NCBI GenBank assembly: GCA_015654695.1
Contig: JAATGJ010000180.1
Location: 1-64,000 of the forward strand
Source of the DNA: Chitinophagales bacterium
GTDB lineage: Bacteria; Bacteroidota; Bacteroidia; Chitinophagales; Chitinophagaceae
Direction of reading: 5' to 3'
Length of the DNA stretch: 64,000 bases
Shown here: positions 7,383 to 16,862 of the stretch, one piece after another
Position numbering within the stretch: the first letter of the stretch is position 1
How the letters are laid out: each line of letters starts with the position of its first letter
Notes under the pieces: generated by a model
Told to the model about the DNA's origin: nothing
Database searches by the model: none
Seen by the model: the letters and a program-made list of their open reading frames with translations, nothing else
Translations under genes and position numbers: made by a program

Positions 7383-8951
7383 TCAGAACGGATCATCGGA
7401 ATTATCATCAGGCCCGATATCATTCATCTTGCTGCCGGTCTGGATGTATAATTTTTCCCCGCCACCGCTGTCTTCTACCGGCCGCCACCCACCGGCAGGC
7501 AAACCAATGCTGCTATAGGGATCATCATCCCAGCTAACAAATTTCTGGATATGCAACAATGCTTTCAGTTTTACTGTTTCCAGCGTACCATTACGGTGCT
7601 TGGCGATCTTTACTTCTGTCAACCCTTTGGTATTTTCTCCGTCCGCATTCGTCGTTACATCATAATACTCGGGACGATACAGGAACATTACCATATCCGC
7701 ATCCTGTTCGATAGCACCCGATTCCCGAAGATCACTCAGTTGCGGAACACGGCTTCCTTCTTTAGCACCGCGTTGTTCTACCGCACGGCTTAACTGTGAT
7801 AAGGCAATGATCGGTATATTCAATTCTTTGGATAATGCTTTCAGGTTTCTTGAAATATTGCTGATCTCCTGCTCACGGTTACCATTTCGGTTGTTTTCAC
7901 TGGTGCCGCTCATCAGTTGCAGGTAGTCAATAATGACCATCCCGATATTATGTTTATTTTTTAAACGACGGCACTTGGCCCTCAATTCAAAAATGTTCAA
8001 AGCAGGAGTATCATCAATATATAACGGGGCTTGCGCCAATCGCTGGATACCTCTTGCATAGAGTTGTTTCATCTCATGTTCTTCCAGTTTACCTCTTGCG
8101 ATCTTTTCCAGCCATATTTCACTTTCCGCAGACAGGATACGCTGTACCAATTGTCCGGCGCTCATTTCTAAAGAAAACAATGCAACGGGTGTTGGCTTGG
8201 TTGGATGCATTACAGCGTTACGGGCAAGGTTCAAAGCAAAAGCTGTTTTACCTACCGCAGGGCGGGCGGCGAGTATAATAAGATCCGTATTCTGCCAGCC
8301 GTATGTAACACGGTCTAATGCAGCATACCCGCTCGGTACCCCTGTTACATCTTCATTCTTATGACGCAGGTCTTCTATCCGCTGAATAGTTTTTACCAAT
8401 ACAGAATCTATGGTATCAAAATTCTTGCGCAGGTGATTATTGGTGATCTCAAACAATTTGCTTTCGGCATCATCCAGTAGATCAAATACGTCTGCTGAAT
8501 CTTCGTACGCATCGCCAATGATCTCACCGCTGATACGTATCAGTTCCCTCTGAATAAATTTCTGCAGAATAATTCTTGCGTGGGCTTCAATATGCGCAGA
8601 TGATACAACGGCATTAGTAAGTTTGGTAACATAATAAGGGCCGCCCACCATTTCCAGTTCTTCTTTGAAACGGAGTTCCTCCGCTACTGTCAAAATATCT
8701 ATCGGCTGGCTTTTATTCGCCAGGCTTTGCATGGCTTTAAAGATGCGTTGGTGCGCTTCTACATAAAAACATTCGGGTTTTAATATCTCGATAACGGCGT
8801 CAAAAGCGTTTTTCTCCAGCATGATGGCACCCAGTACTGCTTCTTCCAGGTCTTTTGCCTGCGGCGGCACTTTGCCATATACCATTGTTCCCAAATCAAG
8901 CGAAGATCTCCTTTTCTGTTTCCTGTCTTTGTTAATATTAGTCAAGTCCAT
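7383..8951 (-). CDS. dnaB: Replicative DNA helicase DnaB
   Basis: The 522-residue hexameric 5'-3' helicase unwinds DNA at the replication fork and interacts with primase. The N-terminal DnaB domain starts after a basic tail (VPPQAKDLEEAVLGAIM). The RecA-like ATPase core has Walker A ARPAVGKTAF, Walker B MVIIDYLQLM, the H4 region LSQLSRAVEQR and the arginine-finger region KHRNGTLETVKL. No intein is present. The C-terminal 50 residues form an acidic, glycine-rich tail ending DDNSDDPF. The gene is monocistronic, with a terminator on its 3' side. A perfect DnaA-box-like TTATCCACA lies about 200 bases upstream. Confidence 0.97.
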   Translation of the reverse strand: MDLTNINKDRKQKRRSSLDLGTMVYGKVPPQAKDLEEAVLGAIMLEKNAFDAVIEILKPECFYVEAHQRIFKAMQSLANKSQPIDILTVAEELRFKEELEMVGGPYYVTKLTNAVVSSAHIEAHARIILQKFIQRELIRISGEIIGDAYEDSADVFDLLDDAESKLFEITNNHLRKNFDTIDSVLVKTIQRIEDLRHKNEDVTGVPSGYAALDRVTYGWQNTDLIILAARPAVGKTAFALNLARNAVMHPTKPTPVALFSLEMSAGQLVQRILSAESEIWLEKIARGKLEEHEMKQLYARGIQRLAQAPLYIDDTPALNIFELRAKCRRLKNKHNIGMVIIDYLQLMSGTSENNRNGNREQEISNISRNLKALSKELNIPIIALSQLSRAVEQRGAKEGSRVPQLSDLRESGAIEQDADMVMFLYRPEYYDVTTNADGENTKGLTEVKIAKHRNGTLETVKLKALLHIQKFVSWDDDPYSSIGLPAGGWRPVEDSGGGEKLYIQTGSKMNDIGPDDNSDDPF

Positions 8952-9414
8952 CGTTCAGTAATAGCGATAAAGGGTTAAACCATCAGTTATTCACCAATGA
9001 CCTGGGTTAGTATTCCGTCTTGATGTAAGAAATTAGTACTTCTTTGTTAGGCGAATGGTCCCGTCAGTCAGAAAGGCGAAATAAGCGGCAAATGATCTAT
9101 CAAAAAAATTTTTCTTTCTGCACCTTTTTTTCACCCTGAAATACCGGTTATCCACAAACGGTTTTTATACTTACTATCACTGGTCCCCCTACAATCTACT
9201 TATAAATACCGGTAGTTTCTTTATAAAGATGAGCACAAAGGGGGATAAGTTTTTCACATATGATTAAACTCATATTACTCATAAAGAGCTGGTTAAATAA
9301 AAGCCTTTATCTCCGGCACAATAAACAGGAATTCGCAGAGTTATTACTAACAGCGTTCTTTTACAACTCATACCAATAGCTGCAAACGGAGATCAAACAA
9401 TTAAAACCTGGATT
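8952..9414. other. AT-rich intergenic region upstream of dnaB with a DnaA-box-like site
   Basis: There is no gene here. It must hold the dnaB promoter on the minus strand and the promoter of the gene at 9415. A perfect DnaA consensus nonamer TTATCCACA occurs at 9148-9156, beside a run of A/T (9100-9130). A weaker inverted GGGGGATAA occurs at about 9241-9249. One strong box is too little to call a replication origin. Confidence 0.5.
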
Positions 9415-9924
9415 ATGAAGACAATGAAAAACAGCAGCCGCCCGCGTCCTGTTCTTTCGCAGGCGCAAAACAACTCCACCAGGTGGATCGGTCATTTAAA
9501 AACTGACCCCACCGACCATTTTGCCGGACAAACATTTATCTGCCCCGCCGAAGGACAATTGGACAATATCCAATTGTACTCCGTTGCCGTGCAGTATCCC
9601 GGTGATGTAGTTCTTACCCTGCATGAATTTGATGCTGGTTCCAAAAAATGGGGCCCTTCTATCGGTAATGCCACATTGAAAATACAAAAAGATGATGGCG
9701 CCAAATGGATACAGTTTGGACTACCGCCGGTAGCGCTGCACAAAGACAGTACCTACGGCTTTCGGGTGCAAACCCATAAGGCCATGATAGCTCTTGGTGA
9801 AGCAGCAACAGGAACCGAACAACCTTTTACATTTGGCCACGAGTGGAACGGAGATTCAAAAAACGAAAGAGGATATTATTATTCATACTTCAGCCTTGCT
9901 TTTAAGGTGGAATTATGTGCATAG
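9415..9924 (+). CDS. Hypothetical protein, predicted beta-sandwich, unknown function
   Basis: The 169-residue protein has no signal peptide and no membrane segment. I do not recognise the family. The sequence alternates short hydrophobic strands with glycine/aspartate turns, for example HFAGQTFICPAEGQLD, DVVLTLHEFD, STYGFRVQTH and YYYSYFSLAFKVEL. This pattern is what a jelly-roll or carbohydrate-binding-like domain gives. The motif GQTFICP followed by QLDNIQLYS recalls exported proteins that wrap a ligand, yet the N-terminus MKTMKNSSRPRPVLSQ is basic and polar. It is followed by a hairpin terminator and then by another accessory gene with the same orientation. Confidence 0.7.
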   Translation: MKTMKNSSRPRPVLSQAQNNSTRWIGHLKTDPTDHFAGQTFICPAEGQLDNIQLYSVAVQYPGDVVLTLHEFDAGSKKWGPSIGNATLKIQKDDGAKWIQFGLPPVALHKDSTYGFRVQTHKAMIALGEAATGTEQPFTFGHEWNGDSKNERGYYYSYFSLAFKVELCA

Positions 9925-9947
9925 CATTGTAAAGACTATGAAGAACT

Positions 9948-9976
9948 AAAGAACCCCGCTTATGGCAGGGTTCTTT
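9948..9976 (+). terminator. Hairpin after the 9415 gene
   Basis: A nine-base perfect stem AAAGAACCC/GGGTTCTTT (9948-9956 and 9968-9976) has an 11-base loop and begins 24 bases after the stop. There is no strong T-run behind it. The remaining 250 bases up to the next gene hold nothing else that I recognise. Confidence 0.6.
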
Positions 9977-10225
9977 GCTTTGGTAAAAAAATTCTCCCTC
10001 TTTATTGTAGTTTCATTTCTTCTTTTTAAATTGCTGGTATCTTCTTCAACCTTATCAAGACTCTTCCCTGTTTAAGATTTCTGATTAGTAATACTCCATT
10101 TTAGTGATAAGGTGTGCTTTTGGGCGTACCCGTGAAAGAACCGTATAAGGTTTTGTCTCCGGCATTGCAATCATCAAATGCCAGGGTTATTGAGTTTATT
10201 TTAAAAACCACATAAATCTAATACA

Positions 10226-11269
10226 ATGGGTACACTAAGAATTCATGGCACAATTGATCTGATTCAATTTTGGCCAAAAGGTTCGTCTGATGCAGACACC
10301 ACAAAAATAAAACTCGTAGTGGGCGCAAATTCTTTTGAATACAAAAAAGAAGGCGCAGCTTCATTTAAAAAAACAAATGCATTTAAAGGTGCTAAATCAA
10401 GAGGTACGATAACCGCCGATGTGATAAAAACAAGCGCCGCCACGGGATTACAAACCATTACTGTCAGGCTCCAGGGAGTTGACGCCCCCGAACTTCATTT
10501 CAGAGCTGCGCCACTCAAAACAAGCAGTGCAGTATCGGCTGAAATGAGAAAGAACTATAATGCGATTAATAAAGAACGAAGACAAAATCTTGCAGAAACA
10601 GCAACGTTTGAATTAGCAAAACATTTAAAACAATTTGCCAATGCAAATGGCATCATCACGGCAGTATTTGAAACCGAAGTTGACAGCCCGGCGGACGCAA
10701 TAGATACCTATGGCCGTTTTGTAGGTAATATCAATATCGGCGCACATAATATTAATGTATGGCTGGTTGAAAATGGCTGGGGGCATCCTGCTTTTTATAC
10801 TTCCATGTCAATAGATGAAATCAATGTTGTCCTCAATGCCTGGAAGAAGGGGAAAAAGAAAGTGGGGCGCACAGGCAAGCATCTTTCAAAAGATGCCGGT
10901 GATTTTGACTGGAATCTTATATACCGCGAGCCTAAAGCAGGTGTTGTCATTCCTTTTACTTCAGGAGAGGATAAGGGAAAAGTGCTGATGCCGAAGATAT
11001 TTCGCAGACAGGTGGCATGGCTGGTATCGAAAAAAGCAAAAGTAATTCCCGCTGGAACGGGCTTTAAAACATACCTGAAGAAAAAACCTGACCAACTGGT
11101 CTTGCTGAATGATTTCCTTGCCAATACACTTAATTCGGCCACGGTTTTATCGCTTGATGAATTTGTTGATGCCAATAATAAAATTTTAAAAGATCCCGAA
11201 GAACTGGTTTTTAAAGAAAAAGCCGGTACTCTCGTAAATGCACAGGGAAATAAAATAACAACCTGGTGA
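10226..11269 (+). CDS. Staphylococcal-nuclease-like (thermonuclease family) protein
   Basis: The 347-residue protein has an SNase core in the middle. RLQGVDAPE gives the catalytic arginine, the calcium-binding aspartate and the catalytic glutamate with exactly the spacing of Staphylococcus nuclease (Arg35, Asp40, Glu43). DTYGRFVGNI supplies the counterpart of Arg87. VWLVENGWGHPAFYT matches the helix and strand that follow the core. The N-terminal 70 residues (RIHGTIDLIQFWPKGSSDADT) act as the first strands of the OB fold with a long insertion. About 130 C-terminal residues are unassigned. No signal peptide is visible, which is unusual because most bacterial SNases are exported. The activity as a Ca2+-dependent DNA/RNA endonuclease is inferred from the intact triad. 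Confidence 0.8.
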   Translation: MGTLRIHGTIDLIQFWPKGSSDADTTKIKLVVGANSFEYKKEGAASFKKTNAFKGAKSRGTITADVIKTSAATGLQTITVRLQGVDAPELHFRAAPLKTSSAVSAEMRKNYNAINKERRQNLAETATFELAKHLKQFANANGIITAVFETEVDSPADAIDTYGRFVGNINIGAHNINVWLVENGWGHPAFYTSMSIDEINVVLNAWKKGKKKVGRTGKHLSKDAGDFDWNLIYREPKAGVVIPFTSGEDKGKVLMPKIFRRQVAWLVSKKAKVIPAGTGFKTYLKKKPDQLVLLNDFLANTLNSATVLSLDEFVDANNKILKDPEELVFKEKAGTLVNAQGNKITTW

Positions 11270-11553
11270 AATGGAAGAGTGGTTAAATAATAAAACTATC
11301 ATTCCCAATTGCGCCCGGGATAAGACCTGGCAACGGAAATAGTGTATTCCCTGCCTGTCGTGCAAAAGTACTTTGGGATTATATGAATTCTCACCCTGGT
11401 TTATTGGAGCTGTAATATAATCCTGTAAATATGGACCACTAACAAAGCTTTTATAAAGTACTATTAAAAACATATTGTTTAAAAGATCAGATGGATTCTT
11501 TGGCAACTTTTAAAACCGGGAACGATGCCTGAATTCACTCGGTCTCCTTTCGT
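11270..11553. other. Intergenic region before pheT, no gene recognised
   Basis: Together with the pheT promoter and leader, this makes a 317-base gap. A minus-strand open frame across it has no recognisable sequence and runs into the nuclease gene. No hairpin with a T-run was found. Confidence 0.45.
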
Positions 11554-11561
11554 TATCTTCG
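11554..11561 (+). promoter_or_regulatory. Probable pheT -7 promoter element (TATCTTCG)
   Basis: This is the same octamer as before pyrD and is close to TAnnTTTG. It sits 25 bases before the pheT ATG. Confidence 0.5.
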
Positions 11562-11586
11562 CTGCCAATAAAAGCAGCAAGCGAAC

Positions 11587-14013
11587 ATGACGATCTCTTA
11601 TAAATGGCTGAGTGAATACCTGCCTGTAGTGGTTGACCCGGAAAGATTAAGCCGTATCCTTACTTCTATTGGTCTTGAAGTAGAAAGCCTTTCAAAATAC
11701 GAAGAAGTAAAAGGTGCCCTGGAAGGGCTGGTGATTGGTGAAATACTCAGTACGGAAAAACATCCCAATGCAGATAAACTAACATTAACCAAAGTAAATA
11801 TTGGCAACGGCAGTACGCTATCAATTGTATGCGGCGCGCCCAATGTAGCCGCCGGGCAAAAAGTAATAGTGGCCCCTGTTGGAACTACTATCTATCCCAT
11901 AACCGGTGATCCGCTAACCATGAAACTGGCGAAGATTCGTGGTGAAGAAAGCCAGGGAATGATCTGTGCGGAAGATGAGATTGGACTGGGAACATCTCAT
12001 GCCGGTATTTTAGTTTTGCCCGAAAATGTAAAAGCCGGAACAGCCGCTATTGAATATTTCAAACCTTATACTGACTGGATATACGAAATAGGCCTTACTC
12101 CTAACCGCATGGATGCGATGAGCCACTGGGGAGTAGCAAGAGATGTATGCGCTTATTTGACACACCATGATAAAAAAGATATTAAAGCAAAGCTGCCAAA
12201 TGCCAATAGTTTCAAAGTGGACAATACATCTCTTACTATTGATGTAAAAGTAGAAAATACAAAAGCCTGCCCGAGATTTAGTGGAGTGAGCATTGCTGAT
12301 ATCACTATCGCTCCGTCGCCAAAATGGCTGCAGGAAAAACTGAAAGCGATCGGGTTGCGGCCAATTAATAATATCGTTGACATTACCAACTATATTCAGC
12401 ATGAGACAGGGCAACCTCTGCATGCGTATGATAGTAATGCTATTACAGGCAATACTATCGTCGTAAAAAATTATCCTGAAGGAACCATCTTTGTTACACT
12501 TGACGAAAAAGAAAGAAAGTTAAGTGCAGAAGACCTGGTGGTTGGCAATTCAAAAGAAGGAATGTGTATTGCCGGAGTATTTGGCGGATTACATAGCGGT
12601 GTAACGGAAAAAACAAAAAACATCTTTCTTGAAGCGGCCTGTTTCGATCCTATTATCACACGCAAGACTTCTTTCCGTCATGGATTGAGGACAGATGCGG
12701 CCAGCCGTTTTGAAAAAGGAACAGATATTTCTGCAACGGTGAATGTATTGAAAAGAGCCGCACTGCTTATTAAAGAAATTTGTGGTGGTGAGGTCGCATC
12801 CGAAGTAGTTGACATTTACCCGGCACCAAAAGAGAAAACACAAGTAGCGATCAAGTATCATTACCTGAAAAAATTAAGCGGCAAAAATTATCACCCGGAT
12901 GCTGTGAAGGATATTCTGGCCGGTCTCGGTTTTGACATAATAAAAGAAGGCATTGATGAGTTGCGGGTAGCCGTACCTTATCACAAGCCGGATATCAGTT
13001 TGCCTGCCGATATCGTAGAAGAAGTTTTACGGATTGACGGCCTGGACAATATTGATATCCCGGATGCCATTACTATTACACCGTCTGTTGAAGAAAATTA
13101 TGCTGCTGAAATATACAAAGAGAAAGTAGCTAATTACCTGGTGGGTCTTGGCTTTAATGAGATACTGACCAATTCCATCACCAATTCAGCTTATTTCACC
13201 GAAGAAGAATTGGTATCAACCGTAAAGATGCTGAACAATCTCAGTGCGGAGCTGAACGTTATGCGGCCTTCTATGCTGGAGACAGGACTGGAAGCCATTG
13301 CACATAACCTGAACCGGAAAAACAATGACCTGAAGTTTTTTGAATTTGGAAAAACCTATAGGACCGATGGGTCAGGCAACTACCAGGAAACCTGGCACCT
13401 TTGCTTATACCTCACCGGCAATAACCATGAAGATGGCTGGAGAAAGAAATCTTCCCTCTTTGATTTTTATGTATTAAAAGGTATCATCCGGAACACATTA
13501 CATTCCCTTGGCTTACCTGTTGATTCCTTTGAAACATCTGATCATTCAAAATTTGAAAATGGCCTGCAGGGAAATACCAAAGGGGACACAATAGTGCAGG
13601 CGGGCATCGTTGATAAAAGGATACTGAACCGTTTCGCCATCAAACAACCTGTATTCTTCGCTGATCTCAACTGGGAACTATTGGTAAAAAAGGCTACTGA
13701 TCACAAGCCAGTGGTACATGAGATACCTAAGTTCCCGGCGGTACACAGGGACCTGGCATTAATAGTACCCAAACAACTGCAATATGAAGAAGTAGAAAAG
13801 ACAGTGGATAAGATTCGGCTAAATAAACTCCGGGACATGAAGTTGTTCGATATTTTTGAAAGTGAAAAACTTGGAGCGGATAAAAAATCACTGGCGGTCA
13901 GCTTTACTTTCCTGGATGAAGAAAAAACGCTGACGGATAAAGAGATTGATGGCTGGATGAATAAGATCATGGCCAGTTTTGAAAAAGACCTGCAAGCGGA
14001 GATAAGAAAGTAA
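11587..14013 (+). CDS. pheT: Phenylalanine-tRNA ligase beta subunit
   Basis: The 808-residue protein is the beta chain of the alpha2-beta2 synthetase that charges tRNA-Phe. Domains in order are: B1 core (MTISYKWLSEYLP); EMAP/tRNA-binding domain from about residue 40 to 150 (LVIGEILSTEKHPNADKLTLTKVNIG); B3/B4 editing domain (about 210-400, with NNIVDITNYIQHETGQPLHAYD); B5 (about 410-490); catalytic-like core (about 500-690); and the C-terminal FDX-ACB anticodon-binding domain (about 715-808, EIPKFPAVHRDLALIVP). The alpha subunit gene is not in the window. The coiled-coil gene and zapA follow on the same strand, an arrangement I associate with Bacteroidota genomes. Confidence 0.97.
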   Translation: MTISYKWLSEYLPVVVDPERLSRILTSIGLEVESLSKYEEVKGALEGLVIGEILSTEKHPNADKLTLTKVNIGNGSTLSIVCGAPNVAAGQKVIVAPVGTTIYPITGDPLTMKLAKIRGEESQGMICAEDEIGLGTSHAGILVLPENVKAGTAAIEYFKPYTDWIYEIGLTPNRMDAMSHWGVARDVCAYLTHHDKKDIKAKLPNANSFKVDNTSLTIDVKVENTKACPRFSGVSIADITIAPSPKWLQEKLKAIGLRPINNIVDITNYIQHETGQPLHAYDSNAITGNTIVVKNYPEGTIFVTLDEKERKLSAEDLVVGNSKEGMCIAGVFGGLHSGVTEKTKNIFLEAACFDPIITRKTSFRHGLRTDAASRFEKGTDISATVNVLKRAALLIKEICGGEVASEVVDIYPAPKEKTQVAIKYHYLKKLSGKNYHPDAVKDILAGLGFDIIKEGIDELRVAVPYHKPDISLPADIVEEVLRIDGLDNIDIPDAITITPSVEENYAAEIYKEKVANYLVGLGFNEILTNSITNSAYFTEEELVSTVKMLNNLSAELNVMRPSMLETGLEAIAHNLNRKNNDLKFFEFGKTYRTDGSGNYQETWHLCLYLTGNNHEDGWRKKSSLFDFYVLKGIIRNTLHSLGLPVDSFETSDHSKFENGLQGNTKGDTIVQAGIVDKRILNRFAIKQPVFFADLNWELLVKKATDHKPVVHEIPKFPAVHRDLALIVPKQLQYEEVEKTVDKIRLNKLRDMKLFDIFESEKLGADKKSLAVSFTFLDEEKTLTDKEIDGWMNKIMASFEKDLQAEIRK

Positions 14014-14047
14014 ATGTAGATTTAATTAACCTGTTAATTCATAGTGC

Positions 14048-14335
14048 ATGACAGAAACAGAAGTTCAGTTAAAAAGAATTCATACCAAGCTGCAGCAATT
14101 ACTGAAGCAACATAGTGCGTTGCAAAAAGAGAACAGCCAGTTAAAAGAAGAATTACACAATGTAAAAAAACAAGCTGCCGCCCAGGATGAGAATACAGAA
14201 AGCCTTAAGCAACAGGTAGCTGTTTTAAAATACAGTAACGGAGATATGAATGAGGCTGATAAAAAAGAGTTTGAGAAGAAAATCAATTTGTACGTGAAGG
14301 AAATAGACCGTTGCATTGTCATGCTAAGTCAATAG
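14048..14335 (+). CDS. Small coiled-coil protein between pheT and zapA
   Basis: The 95-residue protein is almost entirely a heptad-patterned coiled coil rich in Lys, Glu and Gln (LKRIHTKLQQLLKQHSALQK, then LKEELHNVKKQAA). A C-terminal segment, FEKKINLYVKEIDRCIVML, resembles the dimer tail of small division-associated proteins. It begins 34 bases after pheT and lies upstream of zapA. A link to cell division is plausible by position and by its ZapB-like size, but it is not shown by any specific motif. Confidence 0.8.
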   Translation: MTETEVQLKRIHTKLQQLLKQHSALQKENSQLKEELHNVKKQAAAQDENTESLKQQVAVLKYSNGDMNEADKKEFEKKINLYVKEIDRCIVMLSQ

Positions 14336-14336
14336 G

Positions 14337-14597
14337 TCAAACCCTTTTTACAAGATTCATTTTCATTTCATCTTCACCCTGTGATAATTCGATGGTGTAC
14401 CTGCCATAAGGAAGGTCGTTTAACCCGGTCCAGGAAAATTGCTCATTTTCTTTTAAAATGTTTTTTTCCAGGGTGCTGCAAATACTGCCTTTATCATCTC
14501 TTAATACACCACGGAGAAAATTGCCGGTGCGGGCACTCAATTCAAGTTGCAATGCATCAATAAAATTTGATGGCTTGATTTTAGCGAACATGACCAT
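14337..14597 (-). CDS. Small conserved-looking hypothetical protein
   Basis: The 86-residue frame is on the minus strand, with its stop two bases from the preceding plus-strand stop. It may begin at the second Met (MFAKIKPSNF). Coding character is suggested by the amphipathic strand pattern LQLELSARTGNFLRGVLRDD and by a C-terminal GLNDLPYGRYTIELSQGEDE ending in MNLVKRV. That tail has the shape of a type IX secretion sorting-domain end (GxYxxxL), but no signal peptide is present, so it is probably cytoplasmic. I do not recognise a function. Confidence 0.55.
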   Translation of the reverse strand: MVMFAKIKPSNFIDALQLELSARTGNFLRGVLRDDKGSICSTLEKNILKENEQFSWTGLNDLPYGRYTIELSQGEDEMKMNLVKRV

Positions 14598-14721
14598 TAG
14601 CGTTTTGATTGTTAAAACGTTTTTTACAGGAAGAGGAAAGTCGTTGGGATTTTGACAGGATGAGTGGTTATAATTGTAAATTCAAAAACAAGATATTAAC
14701 AATTTTTCAACTTTGCAAATT

Positions 14722-15015
14722 ATGGAAGAATTAATTGCAGCTACAGTAGTCATTGGCGACAGAACTTATCGTATAAAAGTGGCCCGGGAGGATGAGGAAG
14801 TGGTTAGAAAAACTGTCAAAACCATCAATGATAAGATCATTGAATTCAAAACCCAGTTTGCCGGTAAGGACATGCAGGATTATATCGCCATGGTGCTGCT
14901 TTGGTTTGCTACAGACCGGGTGGCAAAAATGAAAACAGGGTATGATAATGACGCTATAGCCGGCCAACTGGGCCTGATTGAACAAATTTTAGATAACCAG
15001 TTGATTGGCAAATAG
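14722..15015 (+). CDS. zapA: Cell division protein ZapA
   Basis: The 97-residue FtsZ-ring regulator cross-links FtsZ filaments at midcell. The short N-terminal domain TVVIGDRTYRIKVAREDEEVV is followed by a long helix that forms a tetrameric coiled coil; this is the standard ZapA plan. I chose ATG 14722. The earlier TTG at 14713 lies inside CAACTTTG (14708-14715), a likely -7 promoter element, so translation from there is improbable. It sits downstream of the coiled-coil gene and upstream of rny, as part of a growth and division neighbourhood. Confidence 0.9.
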   Translation: MEELIAATVVIGDRTYRIKVAREDEEVVRKTVKTINDKIIEFKTQFAGKDMQDYIAMVLLWFATDRVAKMKTGYDNDAIAGQLGLIEQILDNQLIGK

Positions 15016-15157
15016 GTCAACTGCGGGTAACCAATTTTATTCATTAGCTCCCGTTTTGTATCTTCGCTAATTACCCGCCAAAAACGGGTACCTGCTTACA
15101 ATTTTATGATTTGCAGAACAAACGATACCATTTTGGAACACATTAAACAACACATTC

Positions 15158-16723
15158 ATGGATCCCCTTATACTATCTATAATAATAGGTGTAGCTGCTC
15201 TTGCCGCCGGGCTTGTAGCGGGTAAGCTTATTTTTGCCAAAGACACCCGCCAAAAAGTAGAAGCAGCTGAACTGCAATCGCAAACAATACTCAGGGAAGC
15301 CGAACTGAGGGCAGAGACTATCCGGAAAGAAAAAGAACTCGAAGCAAAGGAAAAATTTGTTCAGATGAAAGCGGCACACGATAAGGAAGTGCTGGACCGC
15401 AATCGGAAAATCAACGAAACCGAGAACCGTGCCCGTCAGAAAGAGCAGACTATTAACCAAAAAGAAGGCAGCCTTGAAAAGCAGCTAAAAGACAATGAAG
15501 CCATCAAAGAAACCCTGAACCGGCAAATTGAACTGGTTAATATTAAAAGAACAGAACTGGAAAAACACCAGGAAGAGCATATACAACGCCTGGAAAAAAT
15601 AGCCGGCCTTTCTGCCGACGAAGCAAAAAAACAACTGGTAGAAAGCCTGAAACATGAAGCTCAATCACAGGCGCTTGGCATTCAGCAGGAAATAATTGAA
15701 GATGCTAAGCTAAAGGCTAATAAAGAAGCAAGAAAGATCATCATTCAAACCATACAGCGCACAGCCGCAGAGCAGGCTATTGAAAACTCCATTACTGTTT
15801 TCAACCTGGAAAGTGATGAAATAAAAGGTCAGATCATTGGTCGTGAAGGCCGTAATATACGTGCTATAGAAGCCGCCACTGGTGTAGATCTTATTGTGGA
15901 TGACACTCCGGAAGCTATACTACTATCCTGCTTTGATCCGCTTCGCCGGGAAATTGCCCGTTTAAGTTTACAAAGATTGGTAGCCGATGGCCGCATTCAC
16001 CCTGCCCGTATCGAAGAGGTAGTGGAAAAAACCCGCAAGCAGATCGAAGAGCAGGTTATGGAAAATGGTGAAAGGGCTGTAATTGAACTTGGTATTCATG
16101 GTTTACATAAAGAGTTAGTGAGAATGGTAGGCCGTATGAGGTTTCGTTCTTCCTATGGACAAAACTTATTAATGCATAGCCGGGAAACTGCTAATCTGTG
16201 TGCTACTATGGCGGCAGAACTAGGCCTGAACCCAAAACTCGCTAAACGGGCTGGCCTTTTACACGATATTGGTAAAGTGCCGGACGAAGAAAGTGAATTA
16301 AGCCACGCATTACTGGGAGCCAAGCTGGCTGAAAAATATGGCGAGAACCCTGCAGTAGTCAATGCCATTGGCGCTCACCACGATGAGATGGAAATGCAAT
16401 ATGTGATATCTCCGATAGTTCAGGCTTGTGATGCCATAAGTGGCGCCAGGCCCGGTGCACGTCGTGAGATCATGCAACAATACCTCCAGCGTATTAAAGA
16501 CCTTGAAAATCTTGCTATGGCTTATACTGGTGTGGAAAAGGCTTATGCCATCCAGGCTGGTCGTGAGTTAAGAGTGATTGTAGAGGCAGATAAAGTAACC
16601 GACCTTGATTCAGAGAAACTTTCATTTGAAATAGCCCAGAAGATACAGACCGAAATGACCTTCCCCGGCCAGATAAAAGTGACCGTTATACGTGAAAAAA
16701 GGACAGTGAATGTAGCGAGGTAA
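15158..16723 (+). CDS. rny: Ribonuclease Y
   Basis: The 521-residue membrane-anchored endoribonuclease initiates mRNA decay. One N-terminal transmembrane helix ([20 protein letters not shown]) is followed by a long charged coiled coil (about residues 30-200). The KH RNA-binding domain has [20 protein letters not shown]. The HD metal-dependent phosphodiesterase domain shows [12 protein letters not shown] and GAHHDEMEM. Length and order are canonical. The 142-base spacer after zapA contains TATCTTCG near 15058, a good -7 element, so rny probably has its own promoter. Confidence 0.96.
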   Translation: MDPLILSIIIGVAALAAGLVAGKLIFAKDTRQKVEAAELQSQTILREAELRAETIRKEKELEAKEKFVQMKAAHDKEVLDRNRKINETENRARQKEQTINQKEGSLEKQLKDNEAIKETLNRQIELVNIKRTELEKHQEEHIQRLEKIAGLSADEAKKQLVESLKHEAQSQALGIQQEIIEDAKLKANKEARKIIIQTIQRTAAEQAIENSITVFNLESDEIKGQIIGREGRNIRAIEAATGVDLIVDDTPEAILLSCFDPLRREIARLSLQRLVADGRIHPARIEEVVEKTRKQIEEQVMENGERAVIELGIHGLHKELVRMVGRMRFRSSYGQNLLMHSRETANLCATMAAELGLNPKLAKRAGLLHDIGKVPDEESELSHALLGAKLAEKYGENPAVVNAIGAHHDEMEMQYVISPIVQACDAISGARPGARREIMQQYLQRIKDLENLAMAYTGVEKAYAIQAGRELRVIVEADKVTDLDSEKLSFEIAQKIQTEMTFPGQIKVTVIREKRTVNVAR

Positions 16724-16833
16724 CAAGTTAGAATTAGGGAGTGGAAATTAGGTACTTGGGTCTGCCGCTAAGATTTTTCAGATAAGACCTCAAATTCCTT
16801 AACTACTAATTCCCAATTCCAGAGTTTTCCCCT

Positions 16834-16841
16834 TACCTTTG
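16834..16841 (+). promoter_or_regulatory. rplS -7 promoter element (TACCTTTG)
   Basis: This is a perfect TAnnTTTG. It overlaps the in-frame TTG at 16839 and thereby rules that codon out as the rplS start. Confidence 0.65.
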
Positions 16842-16862
16842 CCATCCTTAAAATTTAGAGTT

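Noticed and set aside
8952-9414. Replication origin
   Set aside because: Only one perfect DnaA box and one poor one were found, and dnaA is not present. This is not enough to call an origin.
11186-11506. 106-codon minus-strand frame before pheT
   Set aside because: It overlaps the end of the nuclease gene, and its translation has no recognisable domain or coding pattern.
15016-15157. 6S RNA between zapA and rny
   Set aside because: 6S RNA follows zapA in gammaproteobacteria, but this spacer is only 142 bases, contains a promoter-like TATCTTCG, and shows no long bulged hairpin.
16839-16862. TTG start extending RplS upstream
   Set aside because: The TTG is part of the promoter element TACCTTTG. 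The ATG at 16863 gives the normal L19 N-terminus.
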